A stretch of 64,000 bases of DNA from Diplosphaera chodatii (GCA_032358165.1 JAALGY010000052.1:248001-312000); one strand, 5' to 3'; positions 31,076 to 48,226 are shown, counted from the stretch's first letter. The notes: a model not told the origin generated them from the sequence alone. Program-made: numbers and translations.

Positions 31076-34000
31076 TCATGCAAAGTCGCCCTTGAGGATC
31101 TCCAATATCTCTGGGAAGGTTGGTCTAAGCAGTGGGTCGGAGTGCATGCACTTGGCCGCCAACTCCTGCATGGAAGTGGGAGGAAGACGCCTCACATGTC
31201 AATGCAAACGTACAACCAAAGCCTCCACTTGGGAGTGCATGCTTGGAGACAAGGCAGGGTGCCAGTACCCGGAACTGAGGAGGCGTGTCGGCAGGGAACT
31301 CTAGCTGCTTCTTCTGCACCGTGATGTTGAATATGATCTGCAGCATGCACGAGGTCAAATGGTTAGAAGGCTGGTTGTCGCTTGACCACGTGAGAAGCAT
31401 CTGGCGAGCACGTGTGTCGGATACAAAGGCCGCGAGTGGCACCTGCATCTGCAGCATGCCGGCCCAGGGGCGCTGCCCGGTGTACATCTCCCACAGAAGC
31501 ACACCAAACGCATATGTGTCAGCAGCCTTTGACAGGCGGCCCTGCAGCAGCAGCAGCAGCTCAACCTGTGGTGCTTCCGGTTGTGAGCAGCTCACGACCA
31601 GTGACACGGTTGACAGGGAGTGAGGTAACCAGTGTGCGCCATGCACACACAGGCGGGACGCACCGAGGTCAGCAGCTCCGGCGGCATGTGGGTGACAGTG
31701 CCGTAGGTGCCCGTGCTGATGGATGTCTCCACCATCACCCGCGAAAGCCCAAAGTCCGCGATCTACAATGGAATGCAGCGAGCAGTTGTGAGCGGTGGCC
31801 TTAGCGGCATGCATTACCAGCCATTGCAAGGGTCCCAGTCTGCACAATGCCCCTGGCGAAGCCAACCTTTGCGGAGAACTGACGGCGGTCCTTGGGGCTG
31901 GACAGCAGCAGGATGTTGCCGGCAGTGAGATCTCCGTGCAGAATGTTGTCCCCATGCAGATACGACATGCCTGCCGCAATCTCCCGTGCCGTCATGAGGA
32001 TCGCCTCCACATCCGCCTGCCAAGGGAGCAGGCAGGCTTTGGTGGCGGCTGACAGTCAGCGTCACCAGTGCCTCAGTAGCAGCCACCTGGCGACAGCCTG
32101 ACCGCCCTTTGTTGAGCAGTCACCTTGGACTCGTCTGCGCCGAGCCGTACAGCACGGAAGAAGCCACGGTCCATCGCGTCCTGCAGGCTGCCGCGGTCGC
32201 AGAACTCCAGCAGCAGCCATGTCTCCTGGTATGCCCGGCCCTCCGTCTGTGTGTGGAAAACATGCAGGTGATGTACAGGCGTCGGTGCTTGCAAGCAAGC
32301 ACTCCGTCGGATGCTGTACGCTGTGTTCTCCTCTGCCCTACAGTGCACCAGCTGCTGTGCACCTTGGAGATGGTCGAACTGGACTTGTACGTCTGCACGA
32401 TGTTGGGGTGACTCAGGCCCATGCCCTTGTCCGCCTCGAACAGCGGGACCGGCTCATCATTGTCGCCCTTGTCGCACGGCGTCTCAATCACCTGCAGCCC
32501 AAGCGGGAAGGATGCTGCTCGAGGACCACATACGTTGAAGCAGTGTCATATGGGCAGAGGACAGCCTGGCGATGCGCATCGCGGGGGCTGTTACCCCTGT
32601 CCACAGGGGGCTACCTTCACGGCGACGAGGATGCCGTTCCACATGGCCCTGTACACCCTGCCATAGCTGCCCTTGCCCAGCAGCGGGCCCAGCTGCACAT
32701 CCTCGAAAGGCTCATTCCGGCCAGTGGCAATGACCTGCGGCCGCCACCGCTGGCTGCTGGAACCAAGCACCGAGCTGCAATCAATACAGAAGATCGCGTT
32801 GCAAAGGGGTGCTGGGCACGACCGTGCAGAACTTGAACCACACATGTGTGTGCTGGGTGTGTGCGCTGTGCACAGCGGTGACTGACAGGGTTGCATGCAA
32901 AGGAGTTATGCATCGTGAAGCCCAAGCGCACCCATTTGGCGAGCTCCCAATTGCAAGCTCGCCGCTGCTCATGTTATTTAGCATTACGCTGTCTAACATC
33001 CGGTCGAGACTGGATGTGGTCTGCATCATCAGCACACGCACACACATCTGATCTTGCCATGCTCCCACATACAGGAGGAGGGATCAAGTCGGCCAGCTGG
33101 GCGCATTGGACTGCCTTTCGACTGTGATGCTGATCAGTGCACCGATGCACACATGTTCACCCGCAGTTGTTGCTGGCAGTGTTAACACTTAGTCGTGCCA
33201 CACCTTCAGTGAGATGGTTGCAAAGAAGTAGTTGGGCATCTTATTCTGCCACGGCACAAAGCCAGGGATGCCGATGGCTGGCGTGCCCTCCGCCAGTGTC
33301 TCAGTTGCCGCGGGCCGGAACCTGGCCATGACCCGCTGCAGGCCAGCTGTCGCCCTTGTATCTGGGAACGCCAGCTCCAGCGCAAACTCCTGCACATCGC
33401 CATCGCAGGTGTGACCCGCTGAGGTCACGACGGCATGTGGCTGTCAGGACTGTCAGAACAGTCGCGATCACAGCTGCTGGTTGGTGGTCAGCGGTTTCCC
33501 ACCTGCTTCTGGTCGATCATCTTTCGCACAGCGTGCATTGTGGCGTCTCGCCGCTGGTCAGGCTGCTGGAAGACAGTCCAGAGGTCTGCGCCTACTGCCT
33601 TGTCCCTTGTCAGGTCTGCAAGCGCAGGCACATCAGGTTGGTGCCTGCGAGATCTCAATGCTGCGGGTCACCCTGCATCCCCTGCAGCGCAGCTGGTGCT
33701 CCTAGAGCATGACCTTTCACGCAGGTGTGCAGATGCATGCGCACTCATGATGCGCAGCCAGGCATCGTTGGTGAACATGATGGTCCAGCGCTCAAGGTCC
33801 ATGTCGACCAGCATGATGGCCTCGTTGAACGCATCCATTGCGCGCATCAGGCTGCTCGTCTGGCTCTGCAGCTTGACGCTCTCACTGACCTGAAGGGGAC
33901 AAAAAGCATTTCGTTGATGTTCCAGTCAATTTGATTGCATCGCCAATAGAAGGTTGCTCCTCATGCGCTGCAGTGTGTCAAGCCAGCAACGACTCGTGCT

Positions 34001-36464
34001 GCAAGCTCTTGGAAACACAGCTCAGGCATTGGGCACACATGTCACTGTAGGGTGAGTCCGGGAAAGGAGGCGCACCCGTGTCTTCTCCTTCTCGATCTCC
34101 CGCACGACCATCTCAGCAAAGTTGCACAGCAGATTTGCTGACTCTGCGTCAAACTTGCGCGACTCCCGGTCGATGACGCACAGCGAGCCGAGGCGGTAGC
34201 CCTCTGATGTCACCAGCGGCGCGCCCGCGTAGAAGCGGATGTGCGGCGGACCCGTCACGAGCGGGTTGTCCCGGAACCTGCGCAGGTTGGCATGCAGCAT
34301 GCTGATGCGTTGTGACGGGGCGGCCAGGAGGCTGGGGCACGCCATCGCATGTCGCAAGCTGTGGAGACATCAAGGTACTATGTAGGTGCACGCACCTGGG
34401 GTCCTGGGTGGCATCCTCCACCACCAGAACCTCTGGGTTGACTGGGATCAGCGTCCATGCGCAGAAGGATGTGGCCCGAGCTGTCTCCGTCACCTGCGCG
34501 TAGATGAACATGGCAGGCGCCAGCTGAAGTAGCCATGTTGACACAGGAACTGCCGTGACTGTGCAGTTGGTGCCGGTATAATGTGCGCTCCACGCATGTG
34601 CAACTCGCCTGCAGACCGACCACGGACTTGAACCACTGCCGCTCCTTCTCGACCAGGCTGACCAAAGCGATCGGCACCTTGAAGATGGTGCAAACCTGCA
34701 CACCAAAGCTGATACACTCAGCAAGCAAGCACAAGCCGGCTCATGGAGTCGGGTGCTCGGCGCCGTGGCAGGGCTTGATGCGGTGTCAGTCCCTGTGCTG
34801 CCAGAGCAGCTCACCAGGCGCGTGATGTCGTCAAAGCGCGGGTCCGCGTCAGTGTCGATGACCCCCAGCGAGCACAGGTGCGTGAGTCGCGCCTCCTCAT
34901 CAGCCAGGATGGGTGCACCCTGGGGGTCGTTGGGGTCTGCAGCACCAGGGTCACAGACACGTCAGGCGGGCCGCGAACACATCTAATCGCCGCCAGGTCT
35001 GCCCGATGAATCCATGAGCAACGTGCAGGTGTCCTCATGCAGAGTCCCACCTGGCTCTCCAGGGAACTGCCCAAACGGAGTGAAGCCACCGACTGGCTCT
35101 GGTCCTGGCAGCACCACAGGGTCTGGTACAGCTGGTGCGCTGGGCTTGCTGTCGACCTGCGCCAACGCACCGTCTGGCAGGCCAAAGGCATCCCCCGGTT
35201 TGTTCGAGTCCAACGCTGCTGGCGGCAGTTCGTAGAGATTTTCTGAGGGGAGTCGCCTACAGGCAGAGGCGCATGCGTTGTCAGCTGTGCTGCTGACGTC
35301 ACGAGATTTGCCAGCTGCACTGCCGGTCATGAGCATGATCGATTAGCAGATGCTGCCAGTCCCACCTGTTGATCTCGAAGCTTTTTGTGGCAAACCCATC
35401 GCGTGTGCCAGGGACGCCAAACTCGGCAGCTGGGGCACCCGCATCCCCATGCTGTCCTGCAATGGCAGCATACTCAACTCTGGTGCTGCACGTACTGCTG
35501 CGAAAGGCATCGTATTTTGCACAGCCAGTGCCAGTGCCAGTGCCTCGCACTGCCCCTTGCTTCCGGGAGGCAGCTGTCCCACCCACCTGCGCCAGCAGAC
35601 GATTGGGCAGCGATTGCATGGGCGCGTCGCTGCCCACTGACTGTCGGCAGGCCCGCGACCTTGTCCGCCGTGTTCGCGTTGGGCCGGGCCCGTGGCACCC
35701 GCCGCTCGCCATCAAGCGGCACGACGTCCTCCGCCTGTCCCCTGGCCGGGGGCTGTGCAGGCACGGCGGCTGGTGCTGGAGCTGCGGCTGGGGCTGCCGG
35801 CTGCTGGACCCCGTGGTCAGTGCCTGCGAGCCCGTTCGCTGGCTTTGCGGCGGGCGCATCCGCAAGGGGGCCATCTTCGGCTGGGCTGGCTGACTGTTTG
35901 TAGCCCGGCAGCACATCCGCGCCCTGCTGCACAGCTGGTGGCCGTGCCGTGGCACCTGCGGGCGCGCCGTCGTCCTTGGTGGCGCTGGCATTCCCACAGC
36001 AGCCACCCTTCGCCTGAGGGCAAGCGTGAAAACTGTCAATGCTCCCCTGATTATCTGCCGCACATGGCAGCGGAGACAATCGACTGTGCCAAAGGTGCGC
36101 TGAGACTCAAGGAGCGGTAACAAAGCATGATATCAGCCACACTGTGTCATGCTGCACAGCGCAGCACTGCCTGTGCGCCAACAGATGAAACTGCAAGCAG
36201 CCGATGGCTGGTATCGGCCCCCGCTCAGCTTGCTGAGCAGCACAATCGCGGCGAGCAAGGTGTGTGATCCGGCACACAAGCTCACGGACTGCTTGCGATC
36301 GATGTGTGGCGTGTGCGGGGCAGGTCCTTGTAGTGTGTACACACTTACGACCTGCTAGCTCACTGCAGTCCCCTTTCGGACCGCGCGCCCTGTCGACTGC
36401 ATACAGGTGCGTGTGCACTGCAACAATCAGCCACGCTCACCTCCTTGGAAGACGCGGTGCCCAT
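31076..36464 (-). CDS. GAF-PAS-TKL protein kinase with N-terminal acylation motif
   Basis: Exon 1 is only 24 nt (36441-36464) and encodes MGTASSKE, a textbook N-myristoylation start. The next exon begins at about 36015 with AKGGCCGN, whose two cysteines suit palmitoylation. A long Ala/Pro linker (to about 35000) precedes a GAF domain (about 34930-34050: DEEARLTHLCSLGVIDTD, IALVSLVEKERQWFKSVVGL, SFCAWTLIP, APLVTSEGYRLGSLCVIDR). A PAS-like segment follows (33890-33200: EAIMLVDMDLERWTIMFTND). The kinase domain (32790-31076) has GKGSYGRVY, VAVKV, a catalytic loop LHGDLTAGNILL with HGD in place of HRD, DFGLSRV, a PPE version of APE, YAFGVLLWEMYTGQRPW and a final ELAAKCMHSDPLLRPTF. HGD is common in plant and algal TKL kinases and the catalytic Asp is kept. 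I infer a membrane-bound sensor kinase. The ligand of the GAF domain is unknown; exon borders in the linker are uncertain. Confidence 0.85.
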
Positions 36465-36966
36465 CGCCCAGGGCCGGGAGCGTACTCCCACAACCTTCCG
36501 AAATCTACGGATTGCCCGCCATGCTCGGCTGACTCCGTGCCAGGATGTTGCCGCCGCACCCGCAGCGCAGCAACCACGTATCACAGTTCAACGTCCAGGC
36601 GCAATCTGCACATACAGGGTGCCGATCAGAGCTGTGGGCCCGTGTCAAGGTTGTCCCGACAGGAGTTCCAACGCAGCTTTACTGCTCGCTGGTTATTGCC
36701 AGCCCGTCTTTGCTGGGCTGCCCAGTGGCTAGTCTTGTTGCAGATGTGGTCCGTTCTGGCGTTCTCCCGGTGAACACCGCTCGGTCACAGCAACAGGAGC
36801 ACCTGCAGTGCGAGCCTTGCTCGCTGTCACTGCCACAGGCAGCGGCCGTGCCAAATGCTGACCTGATTGTCAACAGGACCTAAAGCTACGCTGGGAGCCG
36901 GCGTCGCCAGGCTCCAGGCCAGCGGGTCGGCAGTGCTTCATCGACCGCTGTGAACCCACGATCAGC
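36465..36966. promoter_or_regulatory. Bidirectional promoter region, kinase / V-ATPase A
   Basis: Only about 500 bp separate the two start codons, which point away from each other. Both promoters and 5' UTRs must fit here. No TATA box or other motif stands out. Confidence 0.5.
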
Positions 36967-41120
<4,154 letters not shown>

Positions 41121-41727
41121 CATGTCACCTCAAGCAGTTACTGCGGTGTAAGTAGATGCCTGTCAACTTTGTAGCTGCAGTGTTGCTGAGTCATTCTCTC
41201 GCAGTGTAATGCTCTTATACAGAGGCATGATGCCACAACTGCCTGCCGCTGCTGTGCCGAAACATGCTACAGCGGTGCACGCGCATGAAGCCACGCATTG
41301 GCAGAGGTCTGCACGCGCACGCGGTTGTGGCATGCGTTTGTACGTGGATCACGGTTCACCTACGCAACGCTGGCAGTGCTCATGCCGAACAGGGCGCAGC
41401 CCAGCTGCGACACATGACTGGCAGGACGCTATGCCAGTCTGTCGTTAACCCTACACCCTTGTTACAGTACATAAGGTGGTTACCCGAACAGGCTGTTGGG
41501 GCGTTGCCGAACGCCATGCAAAATGTTGATGCAGATGAGCGGAGCATGCAGTGGTGTACGATGCACAAGGCGCCGAAATGGGAGTAGCACACACAGAGCA
41601 GCTCTAGTACCCGCTTGATGGTTGATCTGCAGCCGCGTCCGGCCAAATAAGCCCGACCGACCAGAAAGCGCAAGCTGTCACCGACGGCAGCTGTCTTGCC
41701 CGGTTTGTGCGTGTGCGCGCAGCCAAG
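41121..41727. other. Intergenic between V-ATPase A and methyltransferase
   Basis: About 600 bp holding the 3' UTR of VHA-A and the promoter of the next gene. TGTAA, the green-algal polyadenylation signal, occurs at 41147-41151 and 41205-41209; the second fits a more normal 3' UTR. No exon is seen. Confidence 0.45.
41205..41209 (+). promoter_or_regulatory. Candidate polyadenylation signal TGTAA of V-ATPase A
   Basis: TGTAA lies 85 nt after the stop codon. In Chlamydomonas and relatives TGTAA, not AATAAA, marks the cleavage site. A five-base motif is weak evidence; an earlier copy lies at 41147. Confidence 0.3.
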
Positions 41728-44443
41728 ATGGGGACCGGCCAGGCACACCCAATGATCAGCGACCTCATGCGCGGCATCCTGATCGGCGTCACCGTCACCA
41801 CACTGCTGGCTGTGAGAGAAAGTTGTCATGATCGGGTCCAGTGATGGTTGCATGCAGGACCAAACACCTTGTTAGAACGCCGACGCGCCGGTGCAACCAG
41901 TAGGGAGTGTGTCGAAGATGTAAGCCATATGGCTCAATGATCTGCAGCTGTTGGTTGGACGGCAGCATGGCAATGGAAGTGGGTGGGTTGCCGGCCGCAT
42001 GGGATCCAGAGCATTGGCCAATGCAGGTGAGATCAGGCAGGTGGAGCACCCCTATCATGCATCGTCTGCAGTAGCAGCACTGCCGAGTGCAGCTCTGTGC
42101 ACGTGATGGAAGGCACGTCGCGAGGATTCAGATTTTGCAGGCGATGAAGCGCACTGCAGTTGGCAAACTCCGCGCATTGAAAATCCAGCGAACAACCCGC
42201 TGTATGACTATTTCAGTGCCTACAAGAAGGGACCTCTCGTGCGAAAGTGGTGAGCTGATCCTCCTCCCACTCAGCGTTGTCCCTCTGCCAGAGGGCACGC
42301 CATGTTGACCGCTGCATACCCGGCACTTGCATGCGTGCGCCGTCCCCAGCAAGCGTGATAGCAGCGCCGAGATGGCAGCTTGTCGGCAGCCCCCAGATGT
42401 TGCACAGAGTTGTCCACCAGTATTGCAAGCATGCAGCTGATACTGTCAGCATGTGGCCCCGCAGGACTCCCTACTTCGACGTGTACCACAGGCATGCAAC
42501 CTGCACACATATCACATCATGCGTGCTTTAGCAATGTGCACTCTGGCAATTTGCTATCGGGCGTGCGTACAGTTGTCCAGTCTGCTGCAAGCAGGTACTT
42601 CCAGAAGTACAGGGGGAGACCCCTCACGTTTCTTGAGATTGGCGTCCAGGTGCTCCATTCGCACTGATTGGCATACCTCCAACTGGCTGATCCAGATGCT
42701 TCAAGTGCATGTGACCACTCCCAGTGGCATCTGCCAGGCAGATCCATGCTGGCTGGCCACAAGTGCAGAGGCTGCTGTTATGTGCTGTGCAGTCCGGAGG
42801 CTCCATCAAGATGTGGCAGAACTACTTTGGCGACCGGCTCACCTTCTTCGGCATGGACATCAACCCTTACTGCAAGGTCGGGCGCCTGTCTTTTGCAAGG
42901 ACTGCACCCTGAGAGCTGCATAACTAGGCGCGTCTCCTGTTCAGGGACGTTTGTGTCATGTCCATATGCGAAGCTGTGATCCACACACCTTCGCATGACA
43001 TTGCGAGCACGTTCAGTGCTGGTCATTCTGTGGCACCTCCTGTGTGCAGGAGCTGTTCCAGGATCCGCCCCAGGTCACCATCGTGATTGCAGACCAGGGA
43101 TCTCGCGAGTTTTGGCAGGACTTCAAGAAGCAGATGAAGCAACAAAATATGCAGTTTGACATCATCTTGGACGATGGTGAGCTACGCGTCGCCAATCATG
43201 GACCACAGGCACTGTTGTAAGTTGCTTCATCTTCCTTGAGGCTGGACGCAAAAGCGTGCTTGTCCTGCATCGCAGGTGGTCATGTCATGCATCAGCAGGC
43301 AAGCACCGCGTCTCAGCAGATCAGTGACAGATTTGCAGGAGTTTTTAGTGTGCAAACCAATCCCTGTGTTGACACTGACCCCGCAGCATACCCTCGTCCT
43401 GTAGATTACTACTTTCGAGGAGGCATGGCCGCTGCTCAAGGACGGAGGCGTCTACATCACTGAAGATATGTCAACCAGCATGGTGCGACACCTATTGCAG
43501 CGGGACGACCTGCTGAGTGGTGTGATGTATGATGCTGTCGAGCTGCAGCCCAGACGACGTCCTGCCATCACACAGCCTTCATGACTGTGACCGACAGGAT
43601 CACGTCAACGCAATCGACTACAATGTTCCTCTCGCGAAAGGGCGAGAGGTGACCAGCACGAAGCGGTATGACGGGGGGTACGGAAAGGAGGACACCTGGG
43701 TCACCTACACCAAGCAGTTTGCAGACATCGTCAATGGGTGAGGCTGGCTGTTGCACGCCAGTCCCCCGCAGCTGCATCCCTCGTCAAAGCCCCAGCCAGT
43801 CAGCAGTGCAACCTGCAGTGGTGACACCACACAAGAGCATGTTGCGGACCTCCATGAAGCTGCTGACTGTTGAGCTGCTGGCGTTCAGGCACTACATCAA
43901 CCGGACGGCGCACAAGGACTTCGATCCCCTGCGGCGCACCGATTCGATCCTGTCGGCAGCCTTCTATGATCAGATGGTGGTCCTGGTGAGCAGCCCGCAG
44001 CCCTTTGCACCGCCATGCGCTTGCTCCTGGGCACGCAAAGCGATGCAGCATGTGCCTGTTATTAGTGGTCGGGTCGGTGCGGCTGGCTTAGGTCTTTCAA
44101 ACAGGCCACACGCTGCAGTGCGTCAACCCTAGCGGAGCGTTCTTTGGTTGCCTGCTGCAGGAGAAGGGCTACCACCCGGCCTGCAAGTCTGAAAGGGGCG
44201 GTGACATGCAGATACCAATTCAGGCGAAGCTGAAGGACGGGCAGGTGAGGCCAGGGCCTGAAGATCATCCAGTCTGTTCCGAGTGGCCCTGCTGCTGTCA
44301 GCAGTGTTCCCAAGGATGCTGTCATGTTGTCCCTGTCAACTGTTCGAGTCTCTTCCGATGTGGAGTGTGTGCCATCCGCACCGCAGGTGGATCCAGAGGT
44401 GCTGCAGGACTTGCGGGAGAAGCTGGCGGCGTCACAGCAGTAG
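41728..44443 (+). CDS. Membrane-anchored class I SAM-dependent methyltransferase (CmcI-like)
   Basis: Thirteen exons (41728-41811, 41948-42026, 42141-42249, 42465-42491, 42595-42649, 42793-42876, 43050-43176, 43276-43298, 43405-43482, 43598-43737, 43889-43985, 44161-44244, 44387-44443) join in phase to 347 residues. The ATG has a strong context (gccaagATGG). An N-terminal helix (LMRGILIGVTVTTLLALLVG) anchors it, then come NPLYDYFSAYKKGP and the SAM-binding core: TFLEIGVQSGGSIKMW (motif I), FFGMDINPY (acidic end of strand 2), DQGSREFW, DIILDDGGHVMHQQ and GGVYITEDMST. This order matches CmcI and macrocin-type O-methyltransferases. Two introns use GC-AG sites (after 42491 and 43298). I infer a Golgi O-methyltransferase acting on a glycan. 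Substrate is unknown. Confidence 0.85.
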
Positions 44444-45060
44444 TGCAGCCCTGCAGCTTGGCAGCAATGGCCATGCCAACGGGGCAAAGCAGGCAGGCGA
44501 GCATGTATGATGCGCTGCATGCATGCGTTGCGCAGCCAGCAGGCATTCAGCAAACACACCACGCCTTACCTGGGCGTAGGGAGTGCAGCGTAGAGGTTGT
44601 TGAACATGTTGGTCCACTGCGCGCACACTGTTTCCTTTTGAGTTTGGTTGCGCACTGCATGTTCATTCTGTATGGGACTGCCAAGCTCGACTGCAACTCG
44701 ACGTTCAGTCGCAGTAACTCACAGTGCGATATGCTTGCGGCCCACCGCATTGCTGAGCCTGCAGCATGCCGACATGAGGGATTGGTAATGGTGCTCCAAC
44801 CTCATTAAAGCACAATAATGAGTCTACGGTTCGTCCAAGCCCCACTGTTGCTACACATTTTGGCCCTGCCATTGCGCCCAGCACCTAACTACCAGCAAGG
44901 AGTTGGACCACACGCTCGCCAAAAATGCTGCCGACCTGACATCAAACCCACTTCACACAGAAGTCTGAATCTACAGCTATAACTACAGGGTGTGGTACGG
45001 TGAGGCACACCGACCACTGCACGACCGGCGAGGCCACAACCAGCCCCAGTCGCGGTCTGC
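44444..45060. other. Intergenic, convergent (methyltransferase / GT92)
   Basis: About 620 bp between two converging gene ends. It should hold both 3' UTRs. No exon, RNA gene or repeat is supported. Confidence 0.45.
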
Positions 45061-47619
45061 TCAGGCGTACGGGCCATAATGCTCAGCCTGCGGGCAATAA
45101 TGCCTAGCATCTGCATTGATTGCGTTGAACTCTGCCCAGTTCCGTGCAGACCCATCACCAGCCCTGCGCTGCGCTTTGATTGCAAACTCCTCCCTGCAAC
45201 ATCAGCGCCACCGCATCAGCTGGGAAGTTTCACGTGCCAAGTTGCAAGAGCTGAGATGACATGCAACCCGCTGCATCTGCACATGAGGAGCCAACACTAG
45301 TGCAGGGCTGCACTTGGCAGACAAATCGCACTTCGACTTTGTGATGTAGTGATGGACAGCCAGGTGGTCCCACGTGCAGTTGCCCGGGTGGTTGCCGTAA
45401 AAGTCAGGTTTCAGCCGACGAAAGTGTTCTGTCACAACGTGCACCGACGTGGTGTTGAGCTCCACGATGTGCCTGCGGCAGATGCTGGTTATTCAGCAGT
45501 CAGCGTGGCGTCGAAGCAGGGTCCATGCCAACAGCTTGCCATGTGGCTGAGGACAACAATAGCAATGAGACAGAGCTGACAATACTGTTGTGAGTTTAGT
45601 TGAGGCTGAGGCCAGCAGTCACCCGGCTGGAGCGACGGTGTAGTCTGTGTTTGCCAGCGTCTTGACTGAGTTGGTCCACTTCGCCGTTTCGTTGGCGCAC
45701 TTGGTGAACCCCTGCAACAGCGCGCCATCACGGTCTGCAGCAACCTGGCATGCAGGCTACATGTGGGCAAGTCTCCCCAGGCGCCCCGTGGGGCTGCTTT
45801 GTGTGAGATTGCACTCGCCTTGAGGACGCCCTCCGCGGGGCGCGCCTCCCGCCCGTTGCTGCCAAAGATCCTGCAGAGTGTTGTGAGCACACTCAGTCCC
45901 CGGCGTGTGTGTCAGCAATCCGGAGGTACCGCGGGTGTCCTTGTGGACCCAGTCACTGCATACACCTCCTGGCGGTCATGCCTGCACCTCCAGAAAATGG
46001 CGAGCCCGCCTATAGGCTCCCACGCCATCATGCGCCGCAGCTGGTCCGGCACACTGGGGCTCCCGTCGTTGATGACCAGGAACTGCGCCACACAAGCACG
46101 GACAGTGACAGGATGCAACCGCTGAGCCGACCACATGACCTGCAGCATGGCTGGGAACCTTGCTGAGCATACCAACGCCCCTACCTCATCTGAATCCAGC
46201 AAACCTGCGAACAGCCCAATCACGAGGTGTGAACTTGCATGACTGTGGACAAGCGCAGGAGCTGCGGGATGCTGCATACGTTGCACCCATGCAGCTGCTG
46301 CAGCAGCGCACCAAGAAACTGGTGCTTGTGCCCATGCGTCCGCAGGCAGTGTGTGTGCATCTGCCTCTGTGCGTTGATCGTCCTGTAGGCAGCAACATTC
46401 AAGTCATAATGCCAGGGCGGTCTTACACAACTGGTGGGCAGGCTGGTTAAGAGGCTGCAGGGCCGTGACGGTTGTGCGAACCCACTTTGGCGGCAGCTTC
46501 CGCTTCTTAGTGAGCTTCTCATAGTGCTTGTGGTCGTGCCGCCACCACTTGTAGTGGACAGTCCCATTTGCAATGTAATCCGCCAGGACATCGCTCAAAG
46601 GCGGATCTGCAGCAGCAGCTGCACTCCTCGCTGGGGGCATCAATGCAGACTCTGCAGCTGGCGCTGCTGCCCAAGTGGCATGCATGCCCAACCGGCAGGC
46701 CATGTAACAGTTGCGAGGGACGCTGAGAGCAGCTTTCGTGTGCACCATCAGCAGCAGAACGCAGCTGGAGCGCCGGTGCCCCACCTGATAAATGATCATA
46801 AAGGTACACCCTCGAGGCGCCGATGCCATGAATGTGATGCCCCACCTGCTCGGAACGACGGTCACACCGAAGCCTCACTACGATATGAACTTGCTGACAG
46901 GTATGGTCTCAGTTCAGACAGGCATGCTACGTGCATCAATACCGGCCACACGTGCACACCCATTCTCGGAGGTCCTGGTGCTGATTCTGCATGAATAACT
47001 TCATCAGCATGAGGACCTTTGTGACAACTACAGTTGAAACTTGCTGAGGTGCGTGATGGTTGTGAAAGCGCTTGTCGCGTCAGCAACATCAGGTGTGCAT
47101 GGCTGACCCGTGTGATGAGGCACATGGCCAGGTACTCCTGCTCCTTCAAGTTCACTGGCTGCGGCTGTGGCTGTGGCTCCGGTGCCAGGGCCACATCTGG
47201 GCTGCGGTCCAGCCACCGCAGTGAGCCTGAGGGTGCATGCAAAGTATGTGTCGATGGTAGGGACGGATCAGGCTCATGGCCAACGACAGACAGGTACTAC
47301 TGAATCTCATGTGCCATTGAATGTGGTAGTGATGGCATTCGTGCGCGACTGAGCTGACACAGCTGGGCGGAGGATCACGTTGCACTTCCACCATCGGCCA
47401 TTGCTGTCCACCTACTCTCCTCCCGCATGCGCGTCTACAATGTGCTAACGACAGCATCACTCTGATTGGGGCATGCGTCACGTATGGTGTGTAGGCTGCA
47501 CCTGCGCATGGCAGCGAGGATGCGGCCAGCACCACGACCGCGATCACAGCCGCATAGCCCAGGGGCTGCGGTCGCGATGCCACTGGGCTGGCCAGGCCCC
47601 CCGACGAAGCCGCCTTCAT
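45061..47619 (-). CDS. Glycosyltransferase family 92 protein, copy 1 (type II anchor)
   Basis: Twelve exons (47502-47619, 47108-47226, 46960-46986, 46785-46845, 46486-46606, 46312-46382, 46185-46204, 45988-46082, 45819-45870, 45623-45711, 45332-45472, 45061-45193) join in phase to 348 residues. An N-terminal helix (LGYAAVIAVVVLAASSLPCA) anchors it. The GT92 (DUF23) signature follows: YLAMCLITRNQHQDLREWVG, HHIHGIGASRVYLYDH, the metal-binding GLLDSDEFLV, GGLAIFWRIFGSNG, GFTKCANE and LAVHHYITKSKEEF. GT92 enzymes include animal and plant beta-1,4-galactosyltransferases (GALT-1, GALS1-3), so galactose transfer in the Golgi is the best guess. The DSDE motif lies in a 20-nt micro-exon. The intron after 45819 is GC-AG. 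A paralogue sits at 52348. Confidence 0.88.
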
Positions 47620-48226
47620 CCCGCCGCTGCCGGGCGCCAATGCGTCGCAAGTGCACGCCACCAGGAGAAAGCCAGACGGGGACTGCCGTGCAGAATTCTG
47701 AGGACCCACTTGTTTTCAACCGCATTTGGAAAGCATGATGCCGACTGGTTTGGCAGTTTGCGCCTGCTACACCGTGCAGGGTGCATTGCAGCAGCTTGGG
47801 TCATCGTGTGCAGCATATTGGCAGCATCGATGTTGCGTAACTTTTGCGCTCTGTACTTGATCGGCCGGGCGCACACCTCAGCTGTCGTATAGGCCATAAA
47901 GTTGTCGGTGAGCGGGCCGGCGGCCCGAGTCAGCTCGGATCATCCGCACATGTCACGATGAAGCATCACTGACGACCGCCGCGCCGCTGTGGCACGGCAC
48001 ATAGCACATCGCACGGCTGCCGACTGGTGGGGATCACCCATCTCCTGGCTGCAGGTGGGGTGCAGTGCCGTGGCGCCGCATGCCAGAGACTGTTCAGTCA
48101 GCATACGCCTGCACTCGGTCTGTAGTGCACCGCAACGACTCTCACATCTCGTCCAGGGCTGTGGCGTCTGGTGGCTGCCGGTGTGCGCAGCGCGGCGCGG
48201 GCCGCTGGCTGCTGCCTGCGGCTGCC
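47620..48226. promoter_or_regulatory. Bidirectional promoter region, GT92 copy 1 / GT-A glycosyltransferase
   Basis: About 600 bp between two divergent glycosyltransferase genes, so their expression may be linked. No conserved box is recognised. Confidence 0.45.

Noticed and set aside
35198..35218. GTTCGAGTCC, resembling a tRNA T-loop
   Set aside because: It lies within the coding linker of the kinase gene, with no acceptor stem or anticodon arm nearby.
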